The notes: generated by a model not told the origin, from the sequence alone. A DNA stretch of 64,000 nt from Streptomyces coeruleorubidus (GCF_028885415.1 NZ_CP118527.1:5642001-5706000); one strand, 5' to 3'; counted from the first letter of the stretch, positions 1 through 8,547 are shown. Numbers and translations: made by a program.

Positions 1-74
1 GATCAGGGACGCTGGAACGCCCGCACAGGCGTTGACCAGGGGAAACGACCCTCCCTTGGAACGGGGAACGGGAC

Positions 75-1460
75 ATGGGGGATGGAGGAACGGTGTCGGA
101 AGACACGGCCGCGGCAGACTTCGCCGCGTTGCTGGGGGAGTTGAAGGAGCGGTCCGGGCTGAGCTACGGGGTGCTCGCCAAGCGGCTCCACATGAGTACG
201 TCGACGCTGCACCGGTACTGCAACGGGGATGCCGTACCCACCGACTACGCGCCTGTGGAGAGGCTCGCCCGGCTGTGCAAGGCGTCGTCCGAGGAGCTTG
301 TCGAGCTGCATCGGCGGTGGGTGCTGGCGGATGCGGGCCGTGGGCGTAAGGTGACCGCCGCCGCTCCGGCCGCCGGGGCTGTGACCGCGGAGACGGTGAC
401 CGCCGAGGCGGTGTCCGAGGAGGCGGTGTCCGAGGTGGAGGCTCCCTCGGAAGCAGGCCTTCCGGAGGAGGCGGGCGAGGTTGTTTCCGGGGGGCCGGTG
501 GGCCGCCGCCCGCGCCGGCCCCGCCCCGCCCTGCTCGCTGTCGGCGCCGTAGCCGTGGTCCTGGGTGTGGTCGGGATCGCCGTGGCCGTTCCCTCCGGCG
601 GGGCGGACGAGGACGGGCGTCGTGGTTCGGCGGCGGTCTCCGACGGCAACCGGCAGCAGCCTGATGGCGGAACGGCGGCATCAGCGTCGCCCTCGGGCAG
701 TTCCTCCCCCGGCAGCGGCAAGAAGAAGGGCGGTGGGAAGGACGCCGCCTCCGCGACGCCCAGCTCGTCCGCCTCTGCCACCGGCACCGGAACCGGCACC
801 GGCACCGGCGCCGACCGCCCCGGACGGGACCCCGCCGCCTCCTCGCGCCCAGCCCCCCTCACCGTGAACACCGAGCCGCACGCCTGGGAGAGCCCCTGTT
901 CCCAGCGCTACCTGGTGAACCGGCCGCCTGGGCGGGTGGGACCGCCGCCGCTGGAGCAGGACGCGCCCGCCTGGGTGGGGGCGATGGGTGCCGTGCCGTC
1001 GGGGCAGCAGTATCTGAAGCTGACCGTGCAGGGCACCGGCAAGGAGACGGTGGTCGTCGACGGGCTGACGGTCCGTATGGCAGGCAAGCGTGCGCCGCTC
1101 GCCTGGAACGACTACGCCATGGGCTATCCGGGCGTCGGCTGCGGCGGCAACGTCCCGACCCGCTCCTTCACGGTCGCCCTAGACGCCGCGCGTCCCGCCG
1201 TTGTCCCGGAGGCGGGGCACGACGACTTCCCGTTCTCGGTGAGCGAGTCCGACCCGGAGGTCTACTACATCCGGGCCGACGCCTCCGCGTACGACGTCAG
1301 CTGGTACCTGGAGCTGAGCTGGTCCAGCGGCGACCGGAGCGGCACGCTGACGGTGGACGACCGGGGCCGGCCCTTCCGGACGAGCGGGAACAACGGGCGT
1401 CCGGCGTACGAGTTCCCGCTGGGCGGCGACAAGTGGGTCGAGGCCGGGAGCACCGACTGA
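75..1460 (+). CDS. Membrane-anchored XRE-family regulator with extracytoplasmic C-terminal domain
   Basis: This 461-residue protein has an N-terminal helix-turn-helix of the XRE type (about residues 10-75, with SYGVLAKRLHMSTSTLHRYC). A Pro/Glu-rich linker and one transmembrane helix follow (about 155-175, LLAVGAVAVVLGVVGIAVAV). Next come a low-complexity Ser/Gly/Thr stretch encoded by a short ACCGGC-type microsatellite near 778-812 and a roughly 200-residue domain predicted outside the cell, with cysteines in SPCSQRY and VGCGGN. The layout suggests a DNA-binding protein tethered to the membrane that senses something at the cell surface; the signal is unknown. A GTG at 93 preceded by GGAGG is an equally good start. 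The first 74 bases of the window hold no feature I can name. Confidence 0.8.
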   Translation: MGDGGTVSEDTAAADFAALLGELKERSGLSYGVLAKRLHMSTSTLHRYCNGDAVPTDYAPVERLARLCKASSEELVELHRRWVLADAGRGRKVTAAAPAAGAVTAETVTAEAVSEEAVSEVEAPSEAGLPEEAGEVVSGGPVGRRPRRPRPALLAVGAVAVVLGVVGIAVAVPSGGADEDGRRGSAAVSDGNRQQPDGGTAASASPSGSSSPGSGKKKGGGKDAASATPSSSASATGTGTGTGTGADRPGRDPAASSRPAPLTVNTEPHAWESPCSQRYLVNRPPGRVGPPPLEQDAPAWVGAMGAVPSGQQYLKLTVQGTGKETVVVDGLTVRMAGKRAPLAWNDYAMGYPGVGCGGNVPTRSFTVALDAARPAVVPEAGHDDFPFSVSESDPEVYYIRADASAYDVSWYLELSWSSGDRSGTLTVDDRGRPFRTSGNNGRPAYEFPLGGDKWVEAGSTD

Positions 1461-1483
1461 CTCAGTGGAACTCGTGAAGTCGG

Positions 1484-1609
1484 TTGCTCCGGAAGCCGGG
1501 GCGGCCAGGCCCGCCAGTCGAGCTCCCGTACCAGGTCCAGCTCCTTGGGACCGGTGGGGCGCCACAGGGTCGTCGTAGGCGGCTGGTCGGGCTGCATGGG
1601 CACCATCAA
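1484..1609 (-). pseudogene. Remnant of a small Streptomyces gene (N-terminal part only)
   Basis: Read on the minus strand this stretch encodes a coherent N-terminus containing LWRPTGPKELDLVRELDWRA followed by WPPRLPEQP. From memory this resembles the start of a family annotated ADP-ribosylation/crystallin J1-like in Streptomyces, in which the sequence normally continues for about 70 more residues. Here the similarity stops abruptly after PEQP, and the frame runs into the antisense of the upstream regulator gene. I read it as a truncated remnant. The family identity is recollection, not a search result. Confidence 0.45.
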
Positions 1610-1683
1610 ATCACCTGAACCGTTAGGTTGTTGACCGCCGAAGTGGTTGCTGATTGAACCACCTACTCTTCAGGGAGACGTCC

Positions 1684-2586
1684 ATGACCGGTGACGCCCT
1701 CAGCCAGGATCCCGCCGAGCTGCAGAGGAGGATCGACAGCAGCAAGGCGCACCCGGCCCGGGTCTACGACGTCTTCCTCGGCGGCAAGGACCACTACCCG
1801 GCCGACCGGGACGCGGCCGCCGCCGCGCTCGCCGCCAACCCGCGCGGGTACCTCGACGTACGGCACAACCGCGACTTCCTGCGCCGCGCGGTGACCACAC
1901 TGGTCGAGCAGGACGGCATCCGGCAGTTCCTCGACATCGGCACGGGACTGCCGACCGCCGAGAACGTGCACCAGATCGCGCAGCGCATCACGCCCGACTC
2001 GCGGGTCGTGTACGTCGACAACGACCCGGTCGTGCTCGCGCACGCGCGGGCCCTGCTGACGAGCGGGCCCGAGGGGCGTACGGACTACATCGACGCCGAC
2101 CTGCGGGATCCGGCCCGCATCCTCGACTAGGCCGCCAAGACCCTGGACTTCGACCAGCCGGTCGCCCTCTGCCTGGTCGCCATCCTGCACTTCGTCGCGG
2201 ACGAGGAGGCGTATCCGCTGGTGGGCGAGCTGCTCGACGCGCTGCCCGTCGGCAGCCGGCTGGTGCTCAGTCACCTCACCGAGGACCTCAACCCCGAGAA
2301 CATCCGGGCGGTCCAGCGGACGTACACCGAGCGGGGGTTCACCTTCGTGCTGCGGTCCCGGGCGGAGGTGGAGCGGTTCTTCACGGAGAACGCCCTGGAG
2401 ATCGCCGACCCGGGGGTCGTGCCCGCGCACCGCTGGCGGCCCGACAACGCGGCTCCCGTCCCCGAGCAGCCGGAGGAGTCGTACCTCGCCGGTCTCGACG
2501 ACATCGAGAAGGTCCGCTACCGCGACATCAACGACGTCACGGACGCGGACATCAACGTGTATGCGGGGTTGGCCGCCAAGGGCTGA
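1684..2586 (+). pseudogene. SAM-dependent methyltransferase (DUF574/Methyltransf_19 type) interrupted by in-frame TAG
   Basis: The frame encodes an actinobacterial SAM methyltransferase of about 300 residues. It has the typical N-terminal ARVYDVFLGGKDHYPADRDA, the glycine-rich SAM loop FLDIGTGLPTAENVH, the acidic VVYVDNDPVV and the C-terminal RYRDINDVTDADINVYAG. The start is ATG 1684, behind AGGGAG; an upstream TTG at 1654 is less likely. At 2128-2130 the codon between RILD and AAKTLDFDQP is TAG in the same frame on both sides, where a GAG would fit. All motifs beyond the stop are intact, so the lesion is a single nonsense change, either recent or a sequencing error. Without readthrough the product would be a 148-residue truncated protein lacking the C-terminal half. 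Confidence 0.8.
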
Positions 2587-2685
2587 GCCGTGCCGTGTCC
2601 GGATCGCGGAAATGTGTTTGTAGGCGGCAAGTACTTCTCTAGGCTGCGGCGCACCAGCCGTCACCGCAGTCGAAGGAGCCGTGTC

Positions 2686-3927
2686 ATGACCGTCACCGAA
2701 CCCGAGCCCGAGACCGAGACCGCGCCTGCCCACTCTCCCGTGCCGCCGCTCGCCGCGCGGGCGCGATCGGTCGGCGGTTCTCCCGTGCGGGACATCCTCG
2801 CCGTCACCGCCCGCCCCGAGGTGATCAACTTCGCGGGCGGGCTGCCGGCGCCGGAGCTGTTCGACGCGGAGGGCATCGCGGCCACGTACCGGGCCGTCCT
2901 CGCCGAGGAACCCGCGCGGGCGCTGCAGTACTCCACGACCGAGGGCGAGCCCGTGCTGCGGGCCGCGCTCGCCGACCGCACCACGGCACGCGGACTGCCG
3001 ACCGGTCCCGACGACCTGCTCGTCACCACCGGCTCCCAGCAGGCCCTCTCGCTCCTTGCCACCGCGCTGCTCGAACCCGGCGACACCGTCCTCGTCGAGA
3101 ACCCCTGCTATCTGGCGGCCCTTCAGGCGTTCGGCTTCGCCGGAGCGCGGGTCGTGGCCGTGCCCGGCGACGAGCACGGTGTCGATCCCGAGGCGCTGGA
3201 GGAGCTCGTGGTGCGCGAGCGGCCCAAGCTGCTCTACACCGTGCCCACCTTCCAGAACCCCACCGGCCGCACGCTGCCCGCCGAGCGGCGCGCCGCCGTG
3301 GCCGCCGTCGCCGCCCGGCGCGGGCTGTGGATCGTCGAGGACGACCCCTACGGGGAGCTGCGCTACGAGGGCGAACGCGTGCCGTGGATCGCCTCCCACC
3401 CGGGCGCCGAGGACCGTACGGTCCTGCTCGGCAGCTTCTCCAAGGTCATGGCGCCCGGTCTGCGGCTGGGCTGGCTGCGCGCGCCCGGCGAGCTGCGGCG
3501 CGCCTGTGCCGTCGCCAAGCAGGCCGCCGACCTGCACACGCCGACCGTCAACCAGCTCGCCGCGGCCCGGTACCTCGCCGACCACGACCTGGACGCCCAC
3601 GTCACGCGCGTCGCCGGCGTGTACCGCGAACGCCGGGACGCCATGCTCGCTGGGCTGCCCGGTGCGCTGCCCGAGGGGTCGGTCTGGACCCGGCCCGAGG
3701 GCGGCATGTTCCTCTGGGCGCGCCTGCCCGAGCCGTACGACACGACGGCCCTGCTGCCGCAGGTCGTGCGCTACGACGTGGCGTACGTCCCGGGCGCCCC
3801 CTTCTACGCCGGCACGCCCGACCGCAGGACCCTGCGACTGTGCTTCGTGACGCAGACGCCGGAGGAGATCGAGGAAGGGCTGCGGAGGCTCGGGAAAGGA
3901 CTGCGGGTCGGCACGCCGGGGGACTAG
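2686..3927 (+). CDS. PLP-dependent aminotransferase, class I/II (2-aminoadipate/branched-chain type)
   Basis: This is a cytosolic fold-type I aminotransferase of 413 residues. It shows the N-terminal VINFAGGLPAPELFD, the substrate and PLP loop LLVTTGSQQALSLLATALL, the NPTGR motif in PTFQNPTGRTLP, EDDPYGELRYEG, the Schiff-base lysine in LGSFSKVMAPGLRLGW, and the C-terminal RLCF arginine. The length and the GGLP signature resemble LysN-type and MocR-derived aminotransferases without the GntR DNA-binding domain. The amino-acid substrate cannot be read from the sequence. ATG 2686 is chosen because GAAGGAG lies 6-7 bases upstream. It is followed by the N-acetyltransferase gene after 71 bases on the same strand. 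Confidence 0.9.
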   Translation: MTVTEPEPETETAPAHSPVPPLAARARSVGGSPVRDILAVTARPEVINFAGGLPAPELFDAEGIAATYRAVLAEEPARALQYSTTEGEPVLRAALADRTTARGLPTGPDDLLVTTGSQQALSLLATALLEPGDTVLVENPCYLAALQAFGFAGARVVAVPGDEHGVDPEALEELVVRERPKLLYTVPTFQNPTGRTLPAERRAAVAAVAARRGLWIVEDDPYGELRYEGERVPWIASHPGAEDRTVLLGSFSKVMAPGLRLGWLRAPGELRRACAVAKQAADLHTPTVNQLAAARYLADHDLDAHVTRVAGVYRERRDAMLAGLPGALPEGSVWTRPEGGMFLWARLPEPYDTTALLPQVVRYDVAYVPGAPFYAGTPDRRTLRLCFVTQTPEEIEEGLRRLGKGLRVGTPGD

Positions 3928-3998
3928 GACCAACGGCGGGGGTGCGGTTCCGGCTGTGGACTGCGGGCGGCCGGGACGGATCTGGTTACGGTGACGTC

Positions 3999-4832
3999 AT
4001 GCTCGACTCCCTACAGTTCGACCTCGACGCGTATCTCCGGCGGATCGGATGGGAGGGGGAGCGGCGGGCCGACGCGGCCACCCTGCGCGGTGTGCATCTG
4101 GCGCACCTGCGGGCCCTCCCGTTCGAGAACCTCGACGCACTGCGCCGCAGGGCTCCCTCCCTCGATCCGGCCGACCTCATGGCCAAGCTGGTCCACAGCC
4201 GGCGCGGCGGCTACTGCTACGAGCACAACACGCTGTTCGCCCGAGCGCTGGAGGCGCTGGGTTTCCGGGTGACCCTGCTGGCCGCGCGGGTCGCCTTGGG
4301 CGCCGACAACATCGCGAGCCGGCCGCGCACGCACATGGCGCTGCTCGCCGAGGTCCCCGGCGAACCACGGCCGTACCTCGCGGACGTCGGCTTCGGGGCG
4401 ATCGGTTCGCTGCTGGAGCCGGTGCCGCTGTTGGCGGACGTCGAGTTCGCCGGGGCCGGACGGCGGCACCGCCTGGTGCACGTGCCGCACGACGGTCCGC
4501 TGGAGATGTGGCTGCTCCAGGCCCACGCCCCGGGCAAGGACGACTGGATCGGGCAGTACGCCTTCACCCTGGAGCCCTTCGAGAAGCCCGACTTCGACGT
4601 CATCAACTGGCACGTCGCGACCAACCCGCGCTCGCCGTTCACCCAGCGCCCCTACCTCCAGCACCTCAGTTCCACGCGGCATCTCCTGCTCGACGGCCGG
4701 CTCCTCAGGGAGACCCACCCCGACGGGACCGTCACCGAGCGGGAGGTGACCGGTGAGGCGGAGGCGCGACAGCTCCTGGACGAGGAGTTCGGCATCACCG
4801 CGCCGCAGGAGATGACGCTGCTGACCGGCTGA
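3999..4832 (+). CDS. nat: Arylamine N-acetyltransferase
   Basis: This 277-residue enzyme transfers an acetyl group from acetyl-CoA to arylamines or hydrazines. The cysteine protease-like catalytic triad is visible: Cys73 in SRRGGYCYEHN, His112 in RPRTHMALL and Asp129 in YLADVGFG. PFENLDAL near residue 41 is also typical of the family, and the length matches bacterial NATs. The ATG at 3999 gives the family-like start MLDSLQFDLDAYLRRIGW. NAT genes in actinomycetes take part in drug acetylation, cholesterol catabolism or amide formation in natural products; nothing nearby indicates which applies. Confidence 0.93.
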   Translation: MLDSLQFDLDAYLRRIGWEGERRADAATLRGVHLAHLRALPFENLDALRRRAPSLDPADLMAKLVHSRRGGYCYEHNTLFARALEALGFRVTLLAARVALGADNIASRPRTHMALLAEVPGEPRPYLADVGFGAIGSLLEPVPLLADVEFAGAGRRHRLVHVPHDGPLEMWLLQAHAPGKDDWIGQYAFTLEPFEKPDFDVINWHVATNPRSPFTQRPYLQHLSSTRHLLLDGRLLRETHPDGTVTEREVTGEAEARQLLDEEFGITAPQEMTLLTG

Positions 4833-4841
4833 CGGGCCGCG

Positions 4842-5627
4842 TCAGTCCCACCAGAAGTGCCAGACCGGCTGGTCGAGGACCTGGTGCTCGGCGTAGGCCC
4901 GCACCGTCGGGTCTGTGCCCTGCCAGACGTTGTCCGGGCAGAACGCGAAGTGCTCGGCGGCGACGGCCTCCGCGTCGGCCAGGGTGACGGGCGGGGCGGC
5001 GACCGACACCAGCAGGTGATCGAAGCCGAGCGCCACGACCCGTATGCCGAAGCGGTCCTCCCAGGAGCGCAGCACCGCGCTGAGCCGGGCCGTGTCGCCC
5101 TCGTGGTTCGCCGGGCCCGTCCAGCCGATCGCCGTCGGGATGTCCGCGCTGCGGCGGGCCGGGACGAGGGCGAGGCGGGGATCCTTCAGCGGGCCTCCGC
5201 CGTCGAGCAGCGAGTCCGCGACGCCGGCGGCGACGACGTCAGGGTCCTGCTGGAGCGGGGGCGGGCCGGCCGGCCCGGGCCATGCGTCGCCCTCCGGGGC
5301 GTACTCCTCCCAGTACTCCGCGAGCACCTCCTCGGCGTCGTGGTCCCCGGGATACGACACCCCGCCGGGCATCAACTCCCAGCGGTCCGGCCCGCCGTGC
5401 CCGTCGCCCACATCGAGCAGGACCGGCAGCAGCCCCGTACGACGGGCCGGCTCCAGTGCTGCCCAGCCACCCGGCAGGGCCCGCTCGTCCGCGCGCCACA
5501 GCAACGGCTCGTGCCAGGGGCCCTCGTCGGTGGTGTCGACGAGCGCGCCGGCGGGGAGTTGGAGCCCGAGCGCACGACCGCGCGGGTCGGCCGCGAGTGC
5601 GGGCAGCGGGTTGGGAAGAGTCGCCAT
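4842..5627 (-). CDS. DUF4253 domain protein
   Basis: This 261-residue cytoplasmic protein ends in the characteristic DUF4253 C-terminus: RVVALGFDHLLVSVAAPP, EHFAFCPDNVWQGTDP, YAEHQVLDQ and a terminal WHFWWD. The function of the family is unknown; members often sit next to SMI1/KNR4 or SUKH-type immunity genes, but none is seen here. The start is ATG 5627 (MATLPNPLPAL); longer readings up to 5663 lack a better ribosome binding site. It is convergent with the arylamine N-acetyltransferase (9-base gap) and divergent from the DinB-like gene. Confidence 0.85.
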   Translation of the reverse strand: MATLPNPLPALAADPRGRALGLQLPAGALVDTTDEGPWHEPLLWRADERALPGGWAALEPARRTGLLPVLLDVGDGHGGPDRWELMPGGVSYPGDHDAEEVLAEYWEEYAPEGDAWPGPAGPPPLQQDPDVVAAGVADSLLDGGGPLKDPRLALVPARRSADIPTAIGWTGPANHEGDTARLSAVLRSWEDRFGIRVVALGFDHLLVSVAAPPVTLADAEAVAAEHFAFCPDNVWQGTDPTVRAYAEHQVLDQPVWHFWWD

Positions 5628-5741
5628 GGTGGTGACTGTAGAGCCGACCACTGACAGTGGCATGAGCGGACCACTGACACAGGCATGGGCCGAGCAGGTC
5701 AGCGGACAGGATCCGACCTACATGCTCCCTACGGTCGTCCC

Positions 5742-6242
5742 ATGACCACTTCCCCGGAGAAGACGGACCTGTCGCAGGCGCTCGCGGAGCAGCGGGAGTT
5801 GCTGCTGATCACCGTGCGCGGACTCACCGACGCGCAGGCCGCACAGCGTACGACCGTCAGTGAGCTGACCCTGGGCGGGATCGTGAAGCACCTCGCCCAG
5901 GGCGAGGAGGCATGGACGCGGATCATGGTCGAGGGAGACGGTGAACTGCCCGACGGCATGCTGGACATGGGGCAGTACCGGATGGCCGAGGGCGACACGC
6001 TCGCCGGGCTGCTGGAGCGGTACGCGGCGGCCGCCCGGGCCACCGACGAGGCCCTGGCCGGGCTGCCGGACCTGGGACGGAACGTGCTTCTGCCGACGAC
6101 TGCGTGGTCGCCGCCCGAGCCCGAGTACTGGTCGGCGCGCCGGATCCTGCTGCACCTGATCAGGGAGACGGCCCAGCACGCCGGGCACGCGGACATCGTC
6201 CGGGAGGCACTCGACGGCGCCGGCACCACGGCCCGGCGCTGA
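5742..6242 (+). CDS. DinB-family protein (DUF664)
   Basis: This is a 166-residue four-helix-bundle protein of the DinB/YfiT superfamily. The actinobacterial DUF664 signature is visible: ELTLGGIVKHLAQGEEAWTR near the N-terminus, and LHLIRETAQHAGHADIVRE near the C-terminus, which supplies the conserved metal-binding histidines. Family members are metal-dependent, and several are mycothiol-dependent S-transferases or isomerases; the substrate here is unknown. It is convergent with the downstream XRE gene, with only 12 bases between stop codons. Confidence 0.88.
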   Translation: MTTSPEKTDLSQALAEQRELLLITVRGLTDAQAAQRTTVSELTLGGIVKHLAQGEEAWTRIMVEGDGELPDGMLDMGQYRMAEGDTLAGLLERYAAAARATDEALAGLPDLGRNVLLPTTAWSPPEPEYWSARRILLHLIRETAQHAGHADIVREALDGAGTTARR

Positions 6243-6254
6243 CCCGGCGGCCGG

Positions 6255-7082
6255 TCAGACGCGGGCGTCGAAGCACTCGCGGCTGCCTCCCGTCACCGGG
6301 CGGAAGCAGGCCCGGACGGTCGTGCCGGGCCTGGCTTCGGTCATGGGCGTGTAGACGTAGGACAGTGCGGCGACGTCGTCCGTGATCTCGGCGGAGTGCG
6401 GGCGGCCTCCGTCGGGCCTGTTCAGCTCCAGCCGGTCGCCGATCCGCGTGCCCCACATCCGGGCCCAGCCGGCCTCGCACTTCTCGCTGTAGCGCAGTTC
6501 CAGGTGGGCTCCGGTGGACGTGCGGTGCGAGGCGAGCGTGAGCGGAGCCACGCCGCAACTCATGTGCACCGGACTCCTGCCCTCGCAGGTGGCCCCACGG
6601 CAGCGGGGTGCCGGCGCGGAAGGGGACTGCAGGGGCGGCGGGGACGGCCGGGGGTCGCCGGACTGGCCCGCGAGGAGGACCAGGGCCACGGACAGGCCGC
6701 CGGCCGCTGTCGCGCACACCGACGCGAGGATCGCCAAGACCGCGCCCCGGCCGCCGGCGGCAGGTCCGACGTCCGGCTCCGGGCGCGCGGGCGGGTCCGT
6801 ATGCGCCGTCGGCACCGCCCGGCCGCTCCACTGCGACTCCGCAAGCTCCCACAGCGCGAGACACCGGCCCTCCGGTTCGCCCGCCAGGCGGCACAGCTCC
6901 TGTACCGCCTGGCGCGGCGGGAGCGTCTTGCCGTTGAGGTAGCGCTCCCAGGACGACTTGCTGAAGGTGGTCTTCGCCGCGAGAGCCGCCAGGCTCAGGC
7001 CCGTACCCGCCTTCAACTCCCTCAGTACGGAGGCGAGCCGCGAGCGTTCGGGCGGCAGCGCACCGGGCGAGGGCCGCGTCAT
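6255..7082 (-). CDS. Membrane-anchored XRE regulator with DUF2690-type exported domain
   Basis: This 275-residue protein has an N-terminal XRE helix-turn-helix (about residues 10-70, GLSLAALAAKTTFSKSSWER). A transmembrane helix follows near 125-150 (AVLAILASVCATAAGGLSVA), then a roughly 100-residue exported domain with four cysteines (PRCRGATCEG, HMSCGV, YSEKCEAGW) matching DUF2690. Its ATG overlaps the stop of the upstream regulator gene in an ATGA (7079-7082), so the two are translationally coupled. The HTH domains of the pair are clearly related, while the exported domains differ. The ligand is unknown. Confidence 0.85.
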   Translation of the reverse strand: MTRPSPGALPPERSRLASVLRELKAGTGLSLAALAAKTTFSKSSWERYLNGKTLPPRQAVQELCRLAGEPEGRCLALWELAESQWSGRAVPTAHTDPPARPEPDVGPAAGGRGAVLAILASVCATAAGGLSVALVLLAGQSGDPRPSPPPLQSPSAPAPRCRGATCEGRSPVHMSCGVAPLTLASHRTSTGAHLELRYSEKCEAGWARMWGTRIGDRLELNRPDGGRPHSAEITDDVAALSYVYTPMTEARPGTTVRACFRPVTGGSRECFDARV

Positions 7083-7837
7083 TCCCGCAGGGCCTTCCAG
7101 GTGTGCGGGCCGATGATCCCGTCCACGACCAGGTTCGCCCGCTTCTGAAGGGCCCTGACGGCGCGTTCCGTGTTCGGGCCGAAGATGCCGTCCACGGCGC
7201 CCGGTGAGAGGCCCGCCTCGCGCAGCAGGCACTGTGCCTCGGCCACCTCCGGTCCGGCGTGGCCGTTCGCCAGGACGGCCTTCTGGGTGCGGCTGTTGCC
7301 CGCGTACCAGCGGCCGTCGATCCGCTCCGACCGGCAGGTGTACCGGGGTCCCTGCGACTCCTTGGGCGACCCCGGTGCCGTCGTGGCGGAGGCGGTGAGG
7401 CCGGCCGCGGCCGCTTTGCCCTCGCCGTCCGTGAGCCGTACGGCCAGCAGGACCGCGGCGGAGACGGCCAGCACCAGCGCCACCGATCCGGCTGTGAGCG
7501 TGATGCGCAGTGCCCGGCCGTGGGGCCGGGGTGTATCGGGCCTGACCGGTGTTCTCTGCTGCTCCGCCGCCTCGCCCCACGCCTCCGCGGCGACCTCGTG
7601 CAGTGCCAGGAGCCGGGTCGGGTCGTCACCGCCGAGCCGGGCCATCGCCTCGACGGCCTGACTGGGCGGCAGCGACCTGCCGGCCAGGTAGCGCTCCCAG
7701 GACGACGTGCTGTACCCCGTCTTGGCCGCGAGCTGGCGCAGGCTCAGTCCGCTGTGGTCCTTCACCCGGCGTAATCGCACCACCAACTGCCGTACGCGCG
7801 GGTCCAGTTCTTCGGGCAGCCCTTTCCAACGCGACAT
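7079..7837 (-). CDS. Membrane-anchored XRE regulator with peptidoglycan-binding domain (contains TTA codon)
   Basis: This 252-residue protein has an XRE helix-turn-helix (residues 20-80, GLSLRQLAAKTGYSTSSWER), a transmembrane helix near 130-150 (ITLTAGSVALVLAVSAAVLL) and a C-terminal PG_binding_1 domain with the classic SPGAVDGIFGPNTERAVRAL and GIIGPHTWKAL. It probably reads cell-wall state outside and acts on DNA inside, although how a tethered regulator would do this is inference. Codon 22 is TTA (plus-strand taa at 7772-7774), which in Streptomyces makes translation depend on the bldA tRNA. It is followed by the second regulator with a 4-bp overlap. Confidence 0.86.
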   Translation of the reverse strand: MSRWKGLPEELDPRVRQLVVRLRRVKDHSGLSLRQLAAKTGYSTSSWERYLAGRSLPPSQAVEAMARLGGDDPTRLLALHEVAAEAWGEAAEQQRTPVRPDTPRPHGRALRITLTAGSVALVLAVSAAVLLAVRLTDGEGKAAAAGLTASATTAPGSPKESQGPRYTCRSERIDGRWYAGNSRTQKAVLANGHAGPEVAEAQCLLREAGLSPGAVDGIFGPNTERAVRALQKRANLVVDGIIGPHTWKALRE

Positions 7838-8145
7838 GTTCCCCCCACTCGCGTTCGTGGACCGTGGTCAGCGGTCCCCGTTACCGCCGCATTCTGCACC
7901 AGCATCCACGCGGTGCCCCATACATCGGTTCCTTTCTCCCGGCCGCCCCCTACTGTTTTGGCCACACCCCACCGCGACCGTCCCGCCGCGTCGTCCCGGC
8001 GTACGGCATCGCCGCAGGTCAGCGCGTGGGACGTCCCGCGCGTACGTCACTTCGGAGGCGACTGTGGCGGACCCGGGTCCCCGGGCCGCAGTCTCGTTGC
8101 CGAGCCGGCCGGTGCGGTCGGCCCGCCCACGAAGGGGGAAACAGC
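7838..8145. other. Divergent intergenic region, no gene seen
   Basis: These 308 bases separate the two coupled XRE regulators (minus strand) from the secreted inhibitor gene (plus strand). I see no plausible coding frame. A palindromic stretch CCCGGGTCCCCGGG lies at about 8072-8085, and a strong ribosome binding site (AAGGGGGAAAC) lies at the right end. The region must hold both divergent promoters. Confidence 0.6.
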
Positions 8146-8529
8146 ATGCGTATGACCAGGAAGCTCGCCGTCATGACCGGGGGCCTCGCGCTGACCGGTG
8201 GTCTGCTGGCCGGCGGCGCGGGTACGGCCGGTGCGGCCGAGGTCGGGCCGCAGGCCGCGTCGGACTGTCCGTCGGGCTGGTTCTGCGTCTGGGCCGGACA
8301 GAACTACACCGGCCGCATGCAGAAGGTCGCGGGGACCAACAAGGACCTGACCAAGTTCGCTGTCTTCCAGAACTTCCGGTCCTGGTACAACCACGGCGCT
8401 TCCTGCGACTTCCAGTGGTTCTCCGAGAAGAACCACCGCGGGAGCGACGGCATCATCCCGAGGGGAAACAAGGCGACCGACAGCAAGGGCCACTACATAA
8501 AGTCCAACAAGTGGGTCAACTGCAAGTGA
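8146..8529 (+). CDS. Secreted peptidase inhibitor family I36-like protein
   Basis: This 127-residue exported protein has a Sec signal peptide (MRMTRKLAVMTGGLALTGG, cleavage probably near AGAAEV). The mature domain of about 90 residues matches the I36/SMI (Streptomyces metalloproteinase inhibitor) pattern: DCPSGWFCVWAGQNYTGRM, a central FRSWYNHG, and paired cysteines including the terminal WVNCK. Such beta/gamma-crystallin-like proteins inhibit metalloproteases or are abundant secreted proteins of unknown role. The start is ATG 8146 behind AAGGGGGAAAC. It is divergent from the membrane-anchored XRE pair and followed by a strong hairpin terminator. Confidence 0.85.
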   Translation: MRMTRKLAVMTGGLALTGGLLAGGAGTAGAAEVGPQAASDCPSGWFCVWAGQNYTGRMQKVAGTNKDLTKFAVFQNFRSWYNHGASCDFQWFSEKNHRGSDGIIPRGNKATDSKGHYIKSNKWVNCK

Positions 8530-8547
8530 CCTGCGCCCCGTAACAAC

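Noticed and set aside
778..812. ACCGGC-type microsatellite
   Set aside because: It is in-frame coding repeat for a Thr/Gly linker in the XRE regulator; such linkers are common and no CRISPR-like spacing exists.
1663..3933. Very long antisense open frame (756 codons) over the methyltransferase and aminotransferase
   Set aside because: It is low-complexity Arg/Gly/Val/Asp-rich sequence without motifs, the mirror image of GC-rich coding strands. The plus-strand genes have clear families.
3327..3998. N-terminal extension of the arylamine N-acetyltransferase frame
   Set aside because: The frame stays open across the aminotransferase gene, but the extension is Arg-rich and non-homologous. ATG 3999 gives the normal family length.
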